A model generated the notes under the pieces. It ran no database searches and had not been told where the DNA came from. It saw only the letters and a program-made list of their open reading frames with translations. From the IMG/VR virus record IMGVR_UViG_3300025137_003462, positions 1 to 44,141 of that record: 44,141 nt of DNA; one strand, written 5' to 3'. The number at the start of each line of letters is the position of its first letter. Positions within the stretch are counted from its first letter, which is position 1. Source of the DNA: a virus. The position numbers and the translations under genes were made by a program. This document shows, piece by piece, positions 1 through 8,702 of the stretch.

Positions 1-2695
1 TTAATGTTTTGTTAGTCATTGTTTGCGATGCTGTTAATAATGCAATCGCACTTGTATTTGATAAATCTGTTGATGCAATTGCTATGTTAGCAGAACCATC
101 GAATGATTGACCAGCGATTGTTCTTGCAGTTGTTAAAGTTGCAGCTGAACCTGTTGTGTCTTGGTTAAGTGTGCCGATTGCAAAGTCTAAGGTATTATCT
201 GCATCTTGATATGTTACTGTTATATTTGTCTCTGTATTAGATGAAACCATGGCACCCACAGTATCAGAAATAGTTTCTGCTAGTGATACTCCACCGATAG
301 TAATAGCATCTGCTTCAAGAGTACCATCAATATCTGCATCACCTGAAATGTCTAAAGTAGCTGCATCAAGTTCGCCTGTAATAGTTAAATTTCTTTGACC
401 TGTTGTGTCTTTATTTGAATCTGTTGTAACAGTTTTAGAAGCGATAGCAGTACCAAGAGTTACTCCGTCATTAAAGTTTAATTCTGCAGCTGTTGATGTT
501 ACATCTGTTAAGTCTGTTGATGCAATTGCTATGTTGGCACTACCATCAAATGATACACCAGCAATTGTTCTTGCTGTTGTAAGAGTTGCAGCTGATCCTG
601 TTGTATTTTGATTAAGAGTTCCTATTGTAAAATCAAGTGTATTGTCTGCGTCTTGATATGCTACTGTAATACCTGATTCAGTATTTGATGAAACCATTGC
701 ACCAACTGTATCAGAAATAACTTCTGCAAGTGTCACACCACCAACTGTAATTGCGTCTGCCTCTAGTGTACCATCAATATCTGCATCACCTGATACGTCA
801 AGTGATCCAGCATCTAGTTCACCTGTTAATGTAATATTTCTTAATGATGCTACATCTTTGTTTGCATCTACTGTTAAAACTTTACTTGCAACAACCGTAC
901 CTACTGCAGCTCCTGTATCAGAATAGTTAAGTTCAGCAGCTGTTGATGTAACGTTAGTACCACCAATGTCTAAAGTAGTAACTGATATTTCACCTGCAAC
1001 AGTAGCGATACCATCTGCAAGTGTAATTAAATCAGTATCATCTGTATGTCCGATAGTTGTTCCATTAACAATCACATTATCAACTGTTAATGTTGTTAGT
1101 GTTCCTAATGAAGTAATATTTGATTGTGCTGCGGTAGTTACTGTAGCTGCTGTACCTGAAGTGTTTCCTGTTACATTTCCTGTTAAGTTACCTTCAAAAG
1201 TTGAAGCCACAACTGTTCCAGCAGTACCAGAAAATACTTCACTTGAATTAGTTGCATCTGGTATAAATGTAAACTTACCTGTGCTGTCATCAAATCCGAA
1301 GAAACCAAGTTTAGCAGCTGAACCTGTATGATATTTAAATTCTATTCCTCTATCTTTATTATCATCTGAAGATGCATCGCCATCACCACCTAATGTAAAG
1401 ATAGGATCATCAATTGTAACAGTTGTACTGTTTACAGTAGATGTAGTACCGTTTACAGTAAAGTTTCCACCAATAGATAAGTTGCCAGTAACCGTTACTG
1501 AATCCATAAAAGCATCTTTGAAACGAGCACCTGTTGTACCTAGATCAACATCACTATCTGTTTGTGGTCCAAATACTCCGTCTGATACAAATACTTGTTC
1601 AGCATTAGCTGCATAAAAATGTATCTCATCTGCTGTTTCGAAATCTATTTTAGTTTGATCGTCTTCACCAATTTTAATATCTGTTGCTAATAAAGAAGTA
1701 ATACCTGTTTGAGCTGCATCAACGTTTAAAGTATTCGTTGATAATGATATACCTGTTCCAGCAGTTAAAGCAGTTTTTGATATAGCAATGGCTGCATTTG
1801 AAGCCACACTTGCGTTTACAACAGCGTTAGCAGCTAACTCATCAGCTCCCACAGCATCGTCTGCCAACATAGAATTTTCTACTGATCCAGCAGCGATTGT
1901 TAATGCACCGTTTGAAGCAACTGTAGCGTCACCACTTACTTTAGTAAATACATAAGTTGGTATACGAGAAGCCAACATAGATTTTTCTGTACCACCAGCA
2001 CCATCATCTACAATTAATAAATCAGCGTCAGCAATAGCCGCACCCATTTCACTTGCACCATCAATATCTAATGCACCTATATTTACTTTACCAGCAGTTG
2101 ATATTGTTGCAAGTTTACTATCTGCGATTGCAGCTGAAGCATTAATATCTGCGTTTACAATAACTCCACTTCCAATAGCAGCTGTTCCACTTGATATAGT
2201 AATGTCACCAGATATACCACCCTCGATATATGTAGCAACTCTTGCCATTGTTGCTTTTCTGTTTGTTCCACCTGCACCATCATCTACTATTAATAAATCT
2301 GCATCTACAAGAGCAGCGTTAATATCTGCACCACCATCTATATCTAATGATGTAATCGTTGTTCCACCTACGCCACTTACATATGTTTTTATTTGTGATG
2401 CTGTAATTCTTTTCTCTGTACCACCATCTGAAATAGCAAATATATCACCATCTGCAATAGTAATACTTGTACCATCAGTCATTCCGTCAATATTAAATAC
2501 TGTTTCTACTGATCCAAACTCTAACGCACTAGCGCCAGAGTTAACTTTTAGTACCTGACCTGCTGATCCAATAGATAAAGACGCACCTAACCCACCATGC
2601 GTTAGTCCTATAAACTCGCCTGATTGATATTCAGCAAGACCTGTCGCATTGTTCGACCCATCGAATACTGTTCTTATTGGTGTTTTTACTGCCAT
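1..2695 (-). CDS. Large tail-fibre-like virion protein, 3' end outside window
   Basis: Reading down from the ATG at 2695, the frame stays open to base 2 (at least 898 residues), so the C-terminus lies outside the window. The protein is rich in Ala, Thr, Ser, Asp and Gly, lacks Cys and catalytic motifs, and is built from repeats. Near the N-terminus three related blocks (about residues 80-260) carry a DADLLIVDDGAGGT-like core followed by a TYV segment. Residues about 390-470 carry the DLGTTGARFKDAF-type motif common in marine phage fibres. Two tandem 149-residue copies follow (about 581-878), then SQTMTNKTL, another common fibre motif. Family knowledge suggests a distal tail or host-contact protein; the receptor cannot be inferred. 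It is the last gene visible in the late operon, 15 bp after the 187-aa protein. The start is preceded by AAAGGA and a GATAAATA late-promoter-like motif. Confidence 0.8.
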   Translation of the reverse strand, partial: MAVKTPIRTVFDGSNNATGLAEYQSGEFIGLTHGGLGASLSIGSAGQVLKVNSGASALEFGSVETVFNIDGMTDGTSITIADGDIFAISDGGTEKRITASQIKTYVSGVGGTTITSLDIDGGADINAALVDADLLIVDDGAGGTNRKATMARVATYIEGGISGDITISSGTAAIGSGVIVNADINASAAIADSKLATISTAGKVNIGALDIDGASEMGAAIADADLLIVDDGAGGTEKSMLASRIPTYVFTKVSGDATVASNGALTIAAGSVENSMLADDAVGADELAANAVVNASVASNAAIAISKTALTAGTGISLSTNTLNVDAAQTGITSLLATDIKIGEDDQTKIDFETADEIHFYAANAEQVFVSDGVFGPQTDSDVDLGTTGARFKDAFMDSVTVTGNLSIGGNFTVNGTTSTVNSTTVTIDDPIFTLGGDGDASSDDNKDRGIEFKYHTGSAAKLGFFGFDDSTGKFTFIPDATNSSEVFSGTAGTVVASTFEGNLTGNVTGNTSGTAATVTTAAQSNITSLGTLTTLTVDNVIVNGTTIGHTDDTDLITLADGIATVAGEISVTTLDIGGTNVTSTAAELNYSDTGAAVGTVVASKVLTVDANKDVASLRNITLTGELDAGSLDVSGDADIDGTLEADAITVGGVTLAEVISDTVGAMVSSNTESGITVAYQDADNTLDFTIGTLNQNTTGSAATLTTARTIAGVSFDGSANIAIASTDLTDVTSTAAELNFNDGVTLGTAIASKTVTTDSNKDTTGQRNLTITGELDAATLDISGDADIDGTLEADAITIGGVSLAETISDTVGAMVSSNTETNITVTYQDADNTLDFAIGTLNQDTTGSAATLTTARTIAGQSFDGSANIAIASTDLSNTSAIALLTASQTMTNKTL
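62..955 (-). repeat. Two tandem 447-bp coding repeats (149 residues each) in the fibre gene
   Basis: Copies span about 62-508 and 509-955. Matching landmarks are exactly 447 bp apart: TGTTGATGCAATTGC at 68 and 515, and CCATCAATATCTGCATCACC at 324 and 771. The period is a multiple of three, so the frame is kept. The encoded copies share the segments GELDA, DADIDGTLEADAIT, SDTVGAMVSSNTE, YQDADNTLDF and GSAATLTTARTIAG with scattered substitutions, mostly at third positions, suggesting an old duplication under protein-level selection. Confidence 0.85.
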
Positions 2696-2710
2696 AGTAC
2701 TATTTATCCT

Positions 2711-3274
2711 TTAAAACTCAAATAGCTGAGTTGCGTTTGTTACTGATAAAGCATTTCCGTCTGCCTTCGTAAATGCACTAAACACTAGATTTCTAGCATT
2801 TGATGCTTTAAATGTGAATTTTTTTACAGGTGTAGTTAGTCCACCAGCCGCTGTAAATAAAGGAACAGACCTCGCTGGTGCTCCCTCTTCATTTGTAATT
2901 GCTAGTTTATTATCACCTGCTTTTGAGTTTTCTGGTAAAGTAACACCATTAGCAGAAATAGAGATTGTGCCAGTTCCGTCTGAACTAAGAGTTGCCCCAC
3001 CTAAGTTAATTGTGTCACCTGAAAGAAATAAGTCTGAAAATCTTTTACTTGCACTACCTAAACTTCTAGTGTTATTTGCATCAGGTACTATATCTTGAGC
3101 AACTGCTGATAAGTCAACAGAACCACCACCACCACTACTTGAGACAGAAGTAATCGTTCCACCAATATTTACATATAGTTGATTGTTAGATGTATTTAAT
3201 CCTATTTCACCAGACTCTAAATCTGAAGTACTTGGTACACCTGAAATTCTTTTTATCTTTATCTTTAATGCCAT
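2711..3274 (-). CDS. Tail-fibre-like virion protein, 187 aa
   Basis: A 187-residue protein with the composition and motifs of phage fibre or adaptor proteins. Its N-terminal PSTSDLESGEIGLNTSNNQLYV segment resembles the start of many phage fibre and tropism-determinant proteins (a 'counts on grid' GEIGLNT...LYV motif). A Ser/Gly linker (about residues 46-53) follows, then a NNTRSLGSASKRFSDLFLSG motif shared with other marine phage structural proteins, and a beta-rich C-terminal half. No enzyme motif is seen. The start codon overlaps the stop of the upstream PAP2-fusion gene (TAATG), so the two are translationally coupled. The N-terminus is basic (MALKIKIKRI). A virion role is family-based inference; attachment site and partners are unknown. 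Confidence 0.7.
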   Translation of the reverse strand: MALKIKIKRISGVPSTSDLESGEIGLNTSNNQLYVNIGGTITSVSSSGGGGSVDLSAVAQDIVPDANNTRSLGSASKRFSDLFLSGDTINLGGATLSSDGTGTISISANGVTLPENSKAGDNKLAITNEEGAPARSVPLFTAAGGLTTPVKKFTFKASNARNLVFSAFTKADGNALSVTNATQLFEF

Positions 3275-4695
3275 TAATTACCATCCACTTGATCTGTAAA
3301 TTCTAGTTTACCCGATGTTGAGTTAAATACCAAAAATTTTCCATTACCAAGTGATGATGTATCAATGTCGTCCAAGTCAAGTAAGTTCACAGCTCCACCG
3401 CCACCTATTGTGGACATTTGCCGTGATACCATTTCTCTAAAGTGATTAAATTCTCTTCTTATGTTTTCAATTTCATTTAATTCTTTTTTCTTAGGAAGAT
3501 GATTTGTCATATGATCTGCATAGATATGACCTGCTGATGCAGTTGTTTTTTCTTCTAGTGTCTTTTCAAAATCATCTAATTTATTAAAAAATGTTTTTAG
3601 AATATCTACTCTCTCTGAGTTATCTTCTCTAAGAATAACTTCTTCATTTTGCATTTCTTTAGTTTTCTTTTTCATCTGTTCAATGTATGCACGATACACA
3701 GCAGCCTCTTCTCTTTTACCCATTTCTTTTGCTCGTTGTTCCATAGCAACAGCAGCTTGAATTTTATGTGCATGAGTTTTACCAGAGTTTTTAATTTTAC
3801 TTACACTTGCTCTTGCAGTTTCAACATCTTTAAATCCTAAACCATGTATTGTTCCTTTTGGATTCTCATCTGTATATAAGTCAGAATGTTTATCTGATCC
3901 AGCAGGTTGACCTTTCTTTCTAGGTATTCTAGGTGCTTCATTTAAATAATCACCATAGTTATCTTTGTTCATAACTAGAAACATTTTTTCTGCAAGTAAA
4001 TTACCAGCAACATAATCTGCTAGATAATGAAATCCTGCTTTTACTCTTCCCATACCACATTCTTTTGCAGCTTCTATAATACCTTCTTCATGCTTTGGAA
4101 ACTTAGCAGATACATATAAACCAACTAACATTGATTGACACGCATGACCACTAGGATATGCAGGTGTATTACTAGTCGTACTAGACATTGGTTTAATAGA
4201 TGGGTCAATTCTCTGTGGTCTAGCAACATTAAACATTTCTTTAAAATATTTTATTGTTGGTTTTGCTTGTTGAACAATATCTTCCATTTCATTATCATGA
4301 AATCCTAATCCATGTTTTTTACAATACATATCTATCGCATAGAAAGCATGTTCATCATGATCATTAATTGATTGTTCATCGTCTAAAGTTCTATTTGCAA
4401 TAATAGTTTTTAACTTGTCTGCTTCTTTTTCTAAGTCTGCAGGTGGATTGGGTAATGTAATTCGTTCATATAATTTTTTTGGAAAAAAGTCAAACTCTTC
4501 AAAAACCTTAGGGTCTTCCATAATCTGTGGTACTGATCTTGCCTCAGATATTACAGCAAAGAAATCGCCAAGAGATTTAGTTGTTTCGATACGAAACATT
4601 TTATCTTTCTCTTTTTGTACTCTTTGTTTTTCTGCTTCTATCTGTTGAGATTTAATACTTTCCTCAGATACAAGTTGTATAAAGTTTTCTAACAT
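3274..4695 (-). CDS. PAP2/haloperoxidase-type phosphatase fused to virion-like C-terminus
   Basis: A 473-residue protein with three recognisable parts. Residues about 100-240 carry the full PAP2/vanadium-haloperoxidase signature: K152-x6-R159-P160, then P181-S-G-H184, then R217-x5-H223-x3-D227. The first Ser of the usual SRx5Hx3D box is Gly. No membrane helices are evident, so it resembles the soluble acid-phosphatase or haloperoxidase branch rather than membrane lipid phosphatases. Residues about 281-350 form a basic helical domain (IHGLGF...KTHAHKIQAAVAMEQRAKEMG). The last 45 residues (GGGG, then LLDLDDIDTSSLGNGKFLVFNS) look like the C-termini of phage fibre and adaptor proteins. It lies between an NMNAT-like fusion and fibre genes, with an AAAGGATAAG ribosome site. 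Phosphatase activity and presence in the virion are both inferred; the substrate is unknown. Confidence 0.75.
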   Translation of the reverse strand: MLENFIQLVSEESIKSQQIEAEKQRVQKEKDKMFRIETTKSLGDFFAVISEARSVPQIMEDPKVFEEFDFFPKKLYERITLPNPPADLEKEADKLKTIIANRTLDDEQSINDHDEHAFYAIDMYCKKHGLGFHDNEMEDIVQQAKPTIKYFKEMFNVARPQRIDPSIKPMSSTTSNTPAYPSGHACQSMLVGLYVSAKFPKHEEGIIEAAKECGMGRVKAGFHYLADYVAGNLLAEKMFLVMNKDNYGDYLNEAPRIPRKKGQPAGSDKHSDLYTDENPKGTIHGLGFKDVETARASVSKIKNSGKTHAHKIQAAVAMEQRAKEMGKREEAAVYRAYIEQMKKKTKEMQNEEVILREDNSERVDILKTFFNKLDDFEKTLEEKTTASAGHIYADHMTNHLPKKKELNEIENIRREFNHFREMVSRQMSTIGGGGAVNLLDLDDIDTSSLGNGKFLVFNSTSGKLEFTDQVDGN

Positions 4696-4696
4696 C

Positions 4697-6826
4697 TTAT
4701 CCTTTCATCAAATCTGTTACAGACTTGCCTGACCAAAACTTACAAGACCAATACTTTGCTTTCCATTTAGGACCTGGGTTATCACAACCATGTCTATCTC
4801 TGAAAGCTTTTCTTCTTGCTGGGTCGTCTCGTTTGATTGACATGTTAGGATCACCAAACTCAACTTTAACTACATTTCCTTTATCGTTTTTTACATAAAC
4901 TTTTGTCTTCTTAATATCACCTTTCATGGGATTATTAAGTTTTACTTTTCTACCTTGATACTCAGCGTCTTCTTCTATTTCGCCCCATGAGTTTCTATTT
5001 GAATCAGTAAATTCTTTAAACTTTTCTGGTACACAATTAGGTACTTTTTTACCACCCTTGTCTTTCATACCTACTTGTTTATATCCTGTCCAACAAGCTT
5101 CTTTCTTTAATGCTTTACCAGACATAGAAGCAACTCTTGTCACTCCGTCTGATTTACTAAGATCAATTTTCTCTATCATAGTATCGTGGACTTCATTTAA
5201 TTTCCACCACCAATTTTCACCATGGTCTAATTGATATGAATCTCTAGTATCTTCTGACTCAAACCATTCGGTAACCTGAGCCATTTCAACTTTTTTGTAC
5301 TTCTTTTTATCCTTCGCTTCGCCAGGTGTAACATCTTTAGTATGTTTAGCATACTCGTTAGGATAACTAAATGATTCGCCTCTGACTTTATCTGCTAAAT
5401 CTTTATCTGCTTTACCCCATGTTCCACTTGACTTAGTAATAAAAGAATTAACTCTAGCAAATGCCCATTGTTGTGGGGTAGTACCAGGTCTATGACCTGT
5501 CTTCCATGCAGCCATTCCTCTATCATAAACTTTCTTTAGAATAGAATATGGCATACCAGACTTATCTGCTTTCTTAATCAATCCCTCAATCTTTTCATTT
5601 AATTCATCGACAGATTCTTTACCAAACATTGCTTGATATTTTTTAGTATGTTTAGATGGTTTTGTTTTTCCGTCTGAATCACCAGGTGCTGGTTTGTAAC
5701 TTTTGTCCATATCGTCATCTTTCTTTCCATATTTAGCAAAGTGTCTTGCCCTTGCTTGTTTTGTTGATTTAGATAGTTCGTCACCTTCAGCATCTTTAGC
5801 ATAATATTTCGCAGGTTGTGTACCCTCTCTATCTTTAATGTCTGTATCTTGTTTTACTTCTCTAATTTGTTTTAATGCATTTTCAATAGGCACTTTTCTT
5901 TTTACTAATTTTTTTACAGTCGCTTTATCTTTAGTAGATAATTTTTTATATCTTCTATCTTGATCTTTACTTATAGTACCTATATCTCTATTAAATACAG
6001 TTGGATTAAAAGCACTAGAACCTTCTTCAATATCGTGTAACCAAGCTTTATGTACCTTGTTTGTTTCATCTGTAAATGCAACATAATTTGTACCTCTTAG
6101 AATAATTCTACCTGATACATCATTCGCTTCTACTATATCACCAATGTTCCATATCTTACCTGTTAGATATTGATCTCTTAAATGTTCATAGTCATTCATT
6201 TCACCCATGTCTTTTTCTTCACGAATGCCCATGTACTTTCTTACATCTCTATATAATTTTCTTGCATCTTTAAAACCTGATGGTACTCCACTTTCAAAGT
6301 CTTGTACTTTGCCATCAACTGCAGCTTGTCTCATCTTACTAGCAGACATACCTGATACATCTTCAGCATCGGGGTCTCTGTCTCCAGCAGATACTACTTT
6401 AATATTTTTAAAATTGTAGAACCCATGTTTTTTTCCTTTGACATTATTGTATGTTGTCAATAGTCTTTCAAACTCTTTTACTCTATCACTACCAACAACC
6501 ATAGTTAATTCTGTATAACCTTGATCGTATAATGATACTGCAATATTCATAGCAGTAATTGCTTTCTTATCTGCAATTATATTTCTTGCATGTCTAGAAA
6601 ACATTTTTCTCATGTACGCTATCTTTAACGAATGAGGTAATGGGTCTTTCTTTTGATTTTGTGAAAATGACGGAAATATTTTATAGTCATTACTACCTGC
6701 AACTGACTTTACTTTACTAATAAGTTTCTCATGACCAGTAGTTGGTGGATTGAATCTACCGAATGTAAATACAACTTCGCCTTTACCTGGTGCTTCGTAG
6801 AGACTAAATTTTTCCAATTTTATCAT
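4697..6826 (-). CDS. NMNAT-like nucleotidyltransferase fused to several phage domains
   Basis: A 709-residue multidomain protein. Residues 1-200 are a cytidylyltransferase-fold nucleotidyltransferase: GRFNPPTTGH (23-32, the T/HxGH nucleotide-binding motif), a VVGSDR segment near 110-115, and SGMSASKMR (158-166, matching the ISxTxxR motif). The closest functional family is NadM/NMNAT-type adenylyltransferase, which makes NAD from NMN and ATP, but the substrate cannot be read here. About 220-265 is a small beta domain (WNIGDIVEAN to AFTDETNKVHKAWL). About 340-410 is a charged linker; about 420-480 a helical domain with GMPYSILKKVYDRGMAAWKTGHRPG. The C-terminal 90 residues (GRKVKLNNPM to WKAKYWSCKFW) resemble a C-terminal domain I recall from T4-like marine phages. 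It overlaps the upstream basic-protein gene by 23 bp. Its late-operon position suggests a virion-associated or late function. Confidence 0.7.
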   Translation of the reverse strand: MIKLEKFSLYEAPGKGEVVFTFGRFNPPTTGHEKLISKVKSVAGSNDYKIFPSFSQNQKKDPLPHSLKIAYMRKMFSRHARNIIADKKAITAMNIAVSLYDQGYTELTMVVGSDRVKEFERLLTTYNNVKGKKHGFYNFKNIKVVSAGDRDPDAEDVSGMSASKMRQAAVDGKVQDFESGVPSGFKDARKLYRDVRKYMGIREEKDMGEMNDYEHLRDQYLTGKIWNIGDIVEANDVSGRIILRGTNYVAFTDETNKVHKAWLHDIEEGSSAFNPTVFNRDIGTISKDQDRRYKKLSTKDKATVKKLVKRKVPIENALKQIREVKQDTDIKDREGTQPAKYYAKDAEGDELSKSTKQARARHFAKYGKKDDDMDKSYKPAPGDSDGKTKPSKHTKKYQAMFGKESVDELNEKIEGLIKKADKSGMPYSILKKVYDRGMAAWKTGHRPGTTPQQWAFARVNSFITKSSGTWGKADKDLADKVRGESFSYPNEYAKHTKDVTPGEAKDKKKYKKVEMAQVTEWFESEDTRDSYQLDHGENWWWKLNEVHDTMIEKIDLSKSDGVTRVASMSGKALKKEACWTGYKQVGMKDKGGKKVPNCVPEKFKEFTDSNRNSWGEIEEDAEYQGRKVKLNNPMKGDIKKTKVYVKNDKGNVVKVEFGDPNMSIKRDDPARRKAFRDRHGCDNPGPKWKAKYWSCKFWSGKSVTDLMKG

Positions 6827-7211
6827 CTGCTTTATTTGCCTTTGCGGCTCTCGCCTTTTTAACTTTTATTAATTCATTTTTCTTAACTTTAACTAATGCT
6901 CTTTTAGCAATCTTATCAATTGCACCACCGTACTTAGATGCTACCTTTTGATCAATTTTGATTTTGGCCATAGGTGCTAACTTATTATAGTTTGGATAAA
7001 ATTTATTAAGGATTTTTTTCTTTGCTAATTTTCTTGCTTTAATTGCAATCTTAGCTGGACTTGCTACTCTTAATTTTGCTCTTGCAACTTTATTTTTGAA
7101 TGCCGAAGATTTTGCCAGACGTGCCATACGTCTACCCATTTTACGTCTCTGAACCATGTTCACGACTCTAACACCTTCTAGTGTTACTGCAAGTTCTTTA
7201 AAGGTAATCAT
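6804..7211 (-). CDS. Highly basic conserved phage protein, 135 aa
   Basis: A 135-residue protein dominated by Lys, Arg and Ala (for example RRKMGRRMARLAKSS near 22-36), with a central YPNYNKLAPMAKIKID segment and predicted helices throughout. I recall similar short basic proteins in the late regions of other marine T4-like phages, but know no assigned function. The charge fits nucleic acid binding or an internal virion protein; this is inference from composition. The gene sits between the ligase-like protein (4-bp gap) and the NMNAT-like fusion (23-bp overlap). The N-terminal MITFKELAVTLEG is similar in style to the neighbours MKTLLEQAA and MIKLEKFSLYEA, which may be shared short leader-like segments. 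Confidence 0.6.
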   Translation of the reverse strand: MITFKELAVTLEGVRVVNMVQRRKMGRRMARLAKSSAFKNKVARAKLRVASPAKIAIKARKLAKKKILNKFYPNYNKLAPMAKIKIDQKVASKYGGAIDKIAKRALVKVKKNELIKVKKARAAKANKADDKIGKI

Positions 7212-7215
7212 CTTA

Positions 7216-8448
7216 TCATTTATCCCATGCTTTTATCGCTGTAAAGTTATTGAAACTAAACTCCATACGATCTACTAATTTTACTGCATTACCAGACACC
7301 CTGTCAATAGCGACATAACCTTCGGGGTTAGTGACTTTAAACCCATCTTTTGTCTTAACAAATGTATCCGTTAACTGTTTAACATTATTTAGTTTTCTTA
7401 CAATTTGCATCTTAGCATCAATTAAGTAGTTTTGAAACTTGGCAACTTGAGATAAATTGTTGACATGTTTCTTCATTTCTATTGAATATTGTTTTTGTAT
7501 ATTTTGATACTTCCCTTTTGCATTTGGTGTCTTTACTTTATCAATTTGTTTCTGTACATTATCCTCTACCCATTTAACGTACTCTTTTGCATGTTTATTT
7601 GGATTTGATATCTTCTCTCCTCTTCTTACTTTACTATTGTTATACGTCTTGTATGACGCTCCTACAAGGGCTCCTGTCATGCTTTCTTGAAGTTTAAGAA
7701 ACTTCCTTAACATTGGACCATTAATAGATTGGAATGTTTTTCCTACATCTGAAAGAATTGTAGTAATTGAAGCAGTCTCTTTTTCAGTAAATGTTGATCT
7801 ACCTGATACATCTTTATATGTTGCATCATCCATCCAAACCGAATTAGATTTAGTTAGTTTAGAAACGTCAGCACCAAAAGATGCTTTCATACTCTGTAAT
7901 TCTTTTCCTTTATATGTTGTATGCCAGACTACACCAACTTTTGCTTTCTTTATTTGGGAGCCAAGATCAGAGTCAACATCAACAGCATATACGATAGTAT
8001 TTGGTTGGAAAGTATAATACTTCTTGCCATCAATTTTATCTGTCGATACATCATCTGTAAACATAAGGTCACCTTGAAGTACACCTGTAATTCCAAGTTT
8101 TTTAAACTCTGCCAAAGCAATTTTAAATTTTGAGTTAAGAGCACCTGATAAGTCATTGTCGATCTCCTTGTTTGATTTGTATAATTTTGGACTAACATTA
8201 AATACAGATTTCTTGGCAACAAAAAACTTGCCATCTGCTGGATCAATCCCAGCGAATATCGCTGGTGCGCCATCCCATTTAACAGTCATATTAACAGAAG
8301 ACCTAGCAGAACCTGCTAACATATCTCTTAAACTTCTTAAAAAGTTAAGTGATGCTCGTCCACCCTCAACACCAAAGTTTAGAATATGATCTTCTAAATG
8401 TTCTAAGTGTAAATTTTTAGTTGCAGCTTGTTCTAATAAAGTTTTCAT
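7216..8448 (-). CDS. Ligase-fold nucleotidyltransferase-like protein, 410 aa
   Basis: A 410-residue protein showing the ordered motifs of the covalent nucleotidyltransferase superfamily (DNA/RNA ligases and capping enzymes). Motif I is VKWDGAPAIFAG with K57 as the candidate adenylated lysine (KxDG, 57-60). A VLQGDLMFT segment (123-131) and IVYAVDVD (152-159) resemble the strands around motifs III and IIIa. NPEGYVAID (374-382) matches motif IV and NAVKLVDR (387-394) matches motif V. A long helical region (about 215-365) lies between IIIa and IV, where ligases are normally compact. It is annotated hypothetical in relatives as far as I recall. It is coupled by ATGA to the Gly/Asn-rich gene and lies in the late block, unlike T4 ligase genes. 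Whether it seals nucleic acid or modifies another substrate cannot be told. Confidence 0.55.
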   Translation of the reverse strand: MKTLLEQAATKNLHLEHLEDHILNFGVEGGRASLNFLRSLRDMLAGSARSSVNMTVKWDGAPAIFAGIDPADGKFFVAKKSVFNVSPKLYKSNKEIDNDLSGALNSKFKIALAEFKKLGITGVLQGDLMFTDDVSTDKIDGKKYYTFQPNTIVYAVDVDSDLGSQIKKAKVGVVWHTTYKGKELQSMKASFGADVSKLTKSNSVWMDDATYKDVSGRSTFTEKETASITTILSDVGKTFQSINGPMLRKFLKLQESMTGALVGASYKTYNNSKVRRGEKISNPNKHAKEYVKWVEDNVQKQIDKVKTPNAKGKYQNIQKQYSIEMKKHVNNLSQVAKFQNYLIDAKMQIVRKLNNVKQLTDTFVKTKDGFKVTNPEGYVAIDRVSGNAVKLVDRMEFSFNNFTAIKAWDK

Positions 8449-8702
8449 TGTCCGTTTCCACCATTTCCGTTACCACCGTTTCCACCATTGCCATTTCCGT
8501 TTCCACCATTTCCGTTTCCATTACCATTACCATTGCCGTTACCATTTGTAGGTGCAGTACCACCAACGTCTGTATTCTTAGGAACAAAAATATAATTTCC
8601 TCTGTATCTTATTTTTTTAGCAACACATTGTTTTAACTTAGGATCATATTTTGTACCTGGTGGACATTTAGTTGATGCCATTAATTCGTTATATGTTTTC
8701 AT
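8445..8702 (-). CDS. Small protein with Gly/Asn-repeat tail, 85 aa
   Basis: An 85-residue protein. The first half (to about residue 45) has a short compact region with two Cys (CPPGTKYDPKLKQC), resembling small cysteine motifs such as chitin-binding or EGF-like fragments, followed by a basic RYRGNYIFVP strand. The second half is nearly pure Gly-Asn repeats to the C-terminus. The gene is real by context: its ATG overlaps the stop of the 443-aa gene (TAATG) and its stop overlaps the next start (ATGA). The repeat DNA (8455-8545) is a simple 6/9-bp periodic sequence likely to vary in length between relatives. Function unknown; a flexible virion linker is one possibility. Confidence 0.6.
   Translation of the reverse strand: MKTYNELMASTKCPPGTKYDPKLKQCVAKKIRYRGNYIFVPKNTDVGGTAPTNGNGNGNGNGNGNGGNGNGNGGNGGNGNGGNGQ

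Noticed and set aside
405-2558. Several plus-strand ORFs of 60-121 codons
   Set aside because: They lie antisense inside the large fibre gene, with its low-complexity composition in reverse; no ribosome sites and no protein-like pattern.
8455-8545. Short regularly spaced repeats resembling a CRISPR array or minisatellite
   Set aside because: They are the coding DNA of a Gly/Asn tail with a 6/9-bp period and no spacers.
8421-8636. Plus-strand Thr/Ser/Val-rich ORF
   Set aside because: Mirror image of the Gly/Asn repeat gene; no support for a start.
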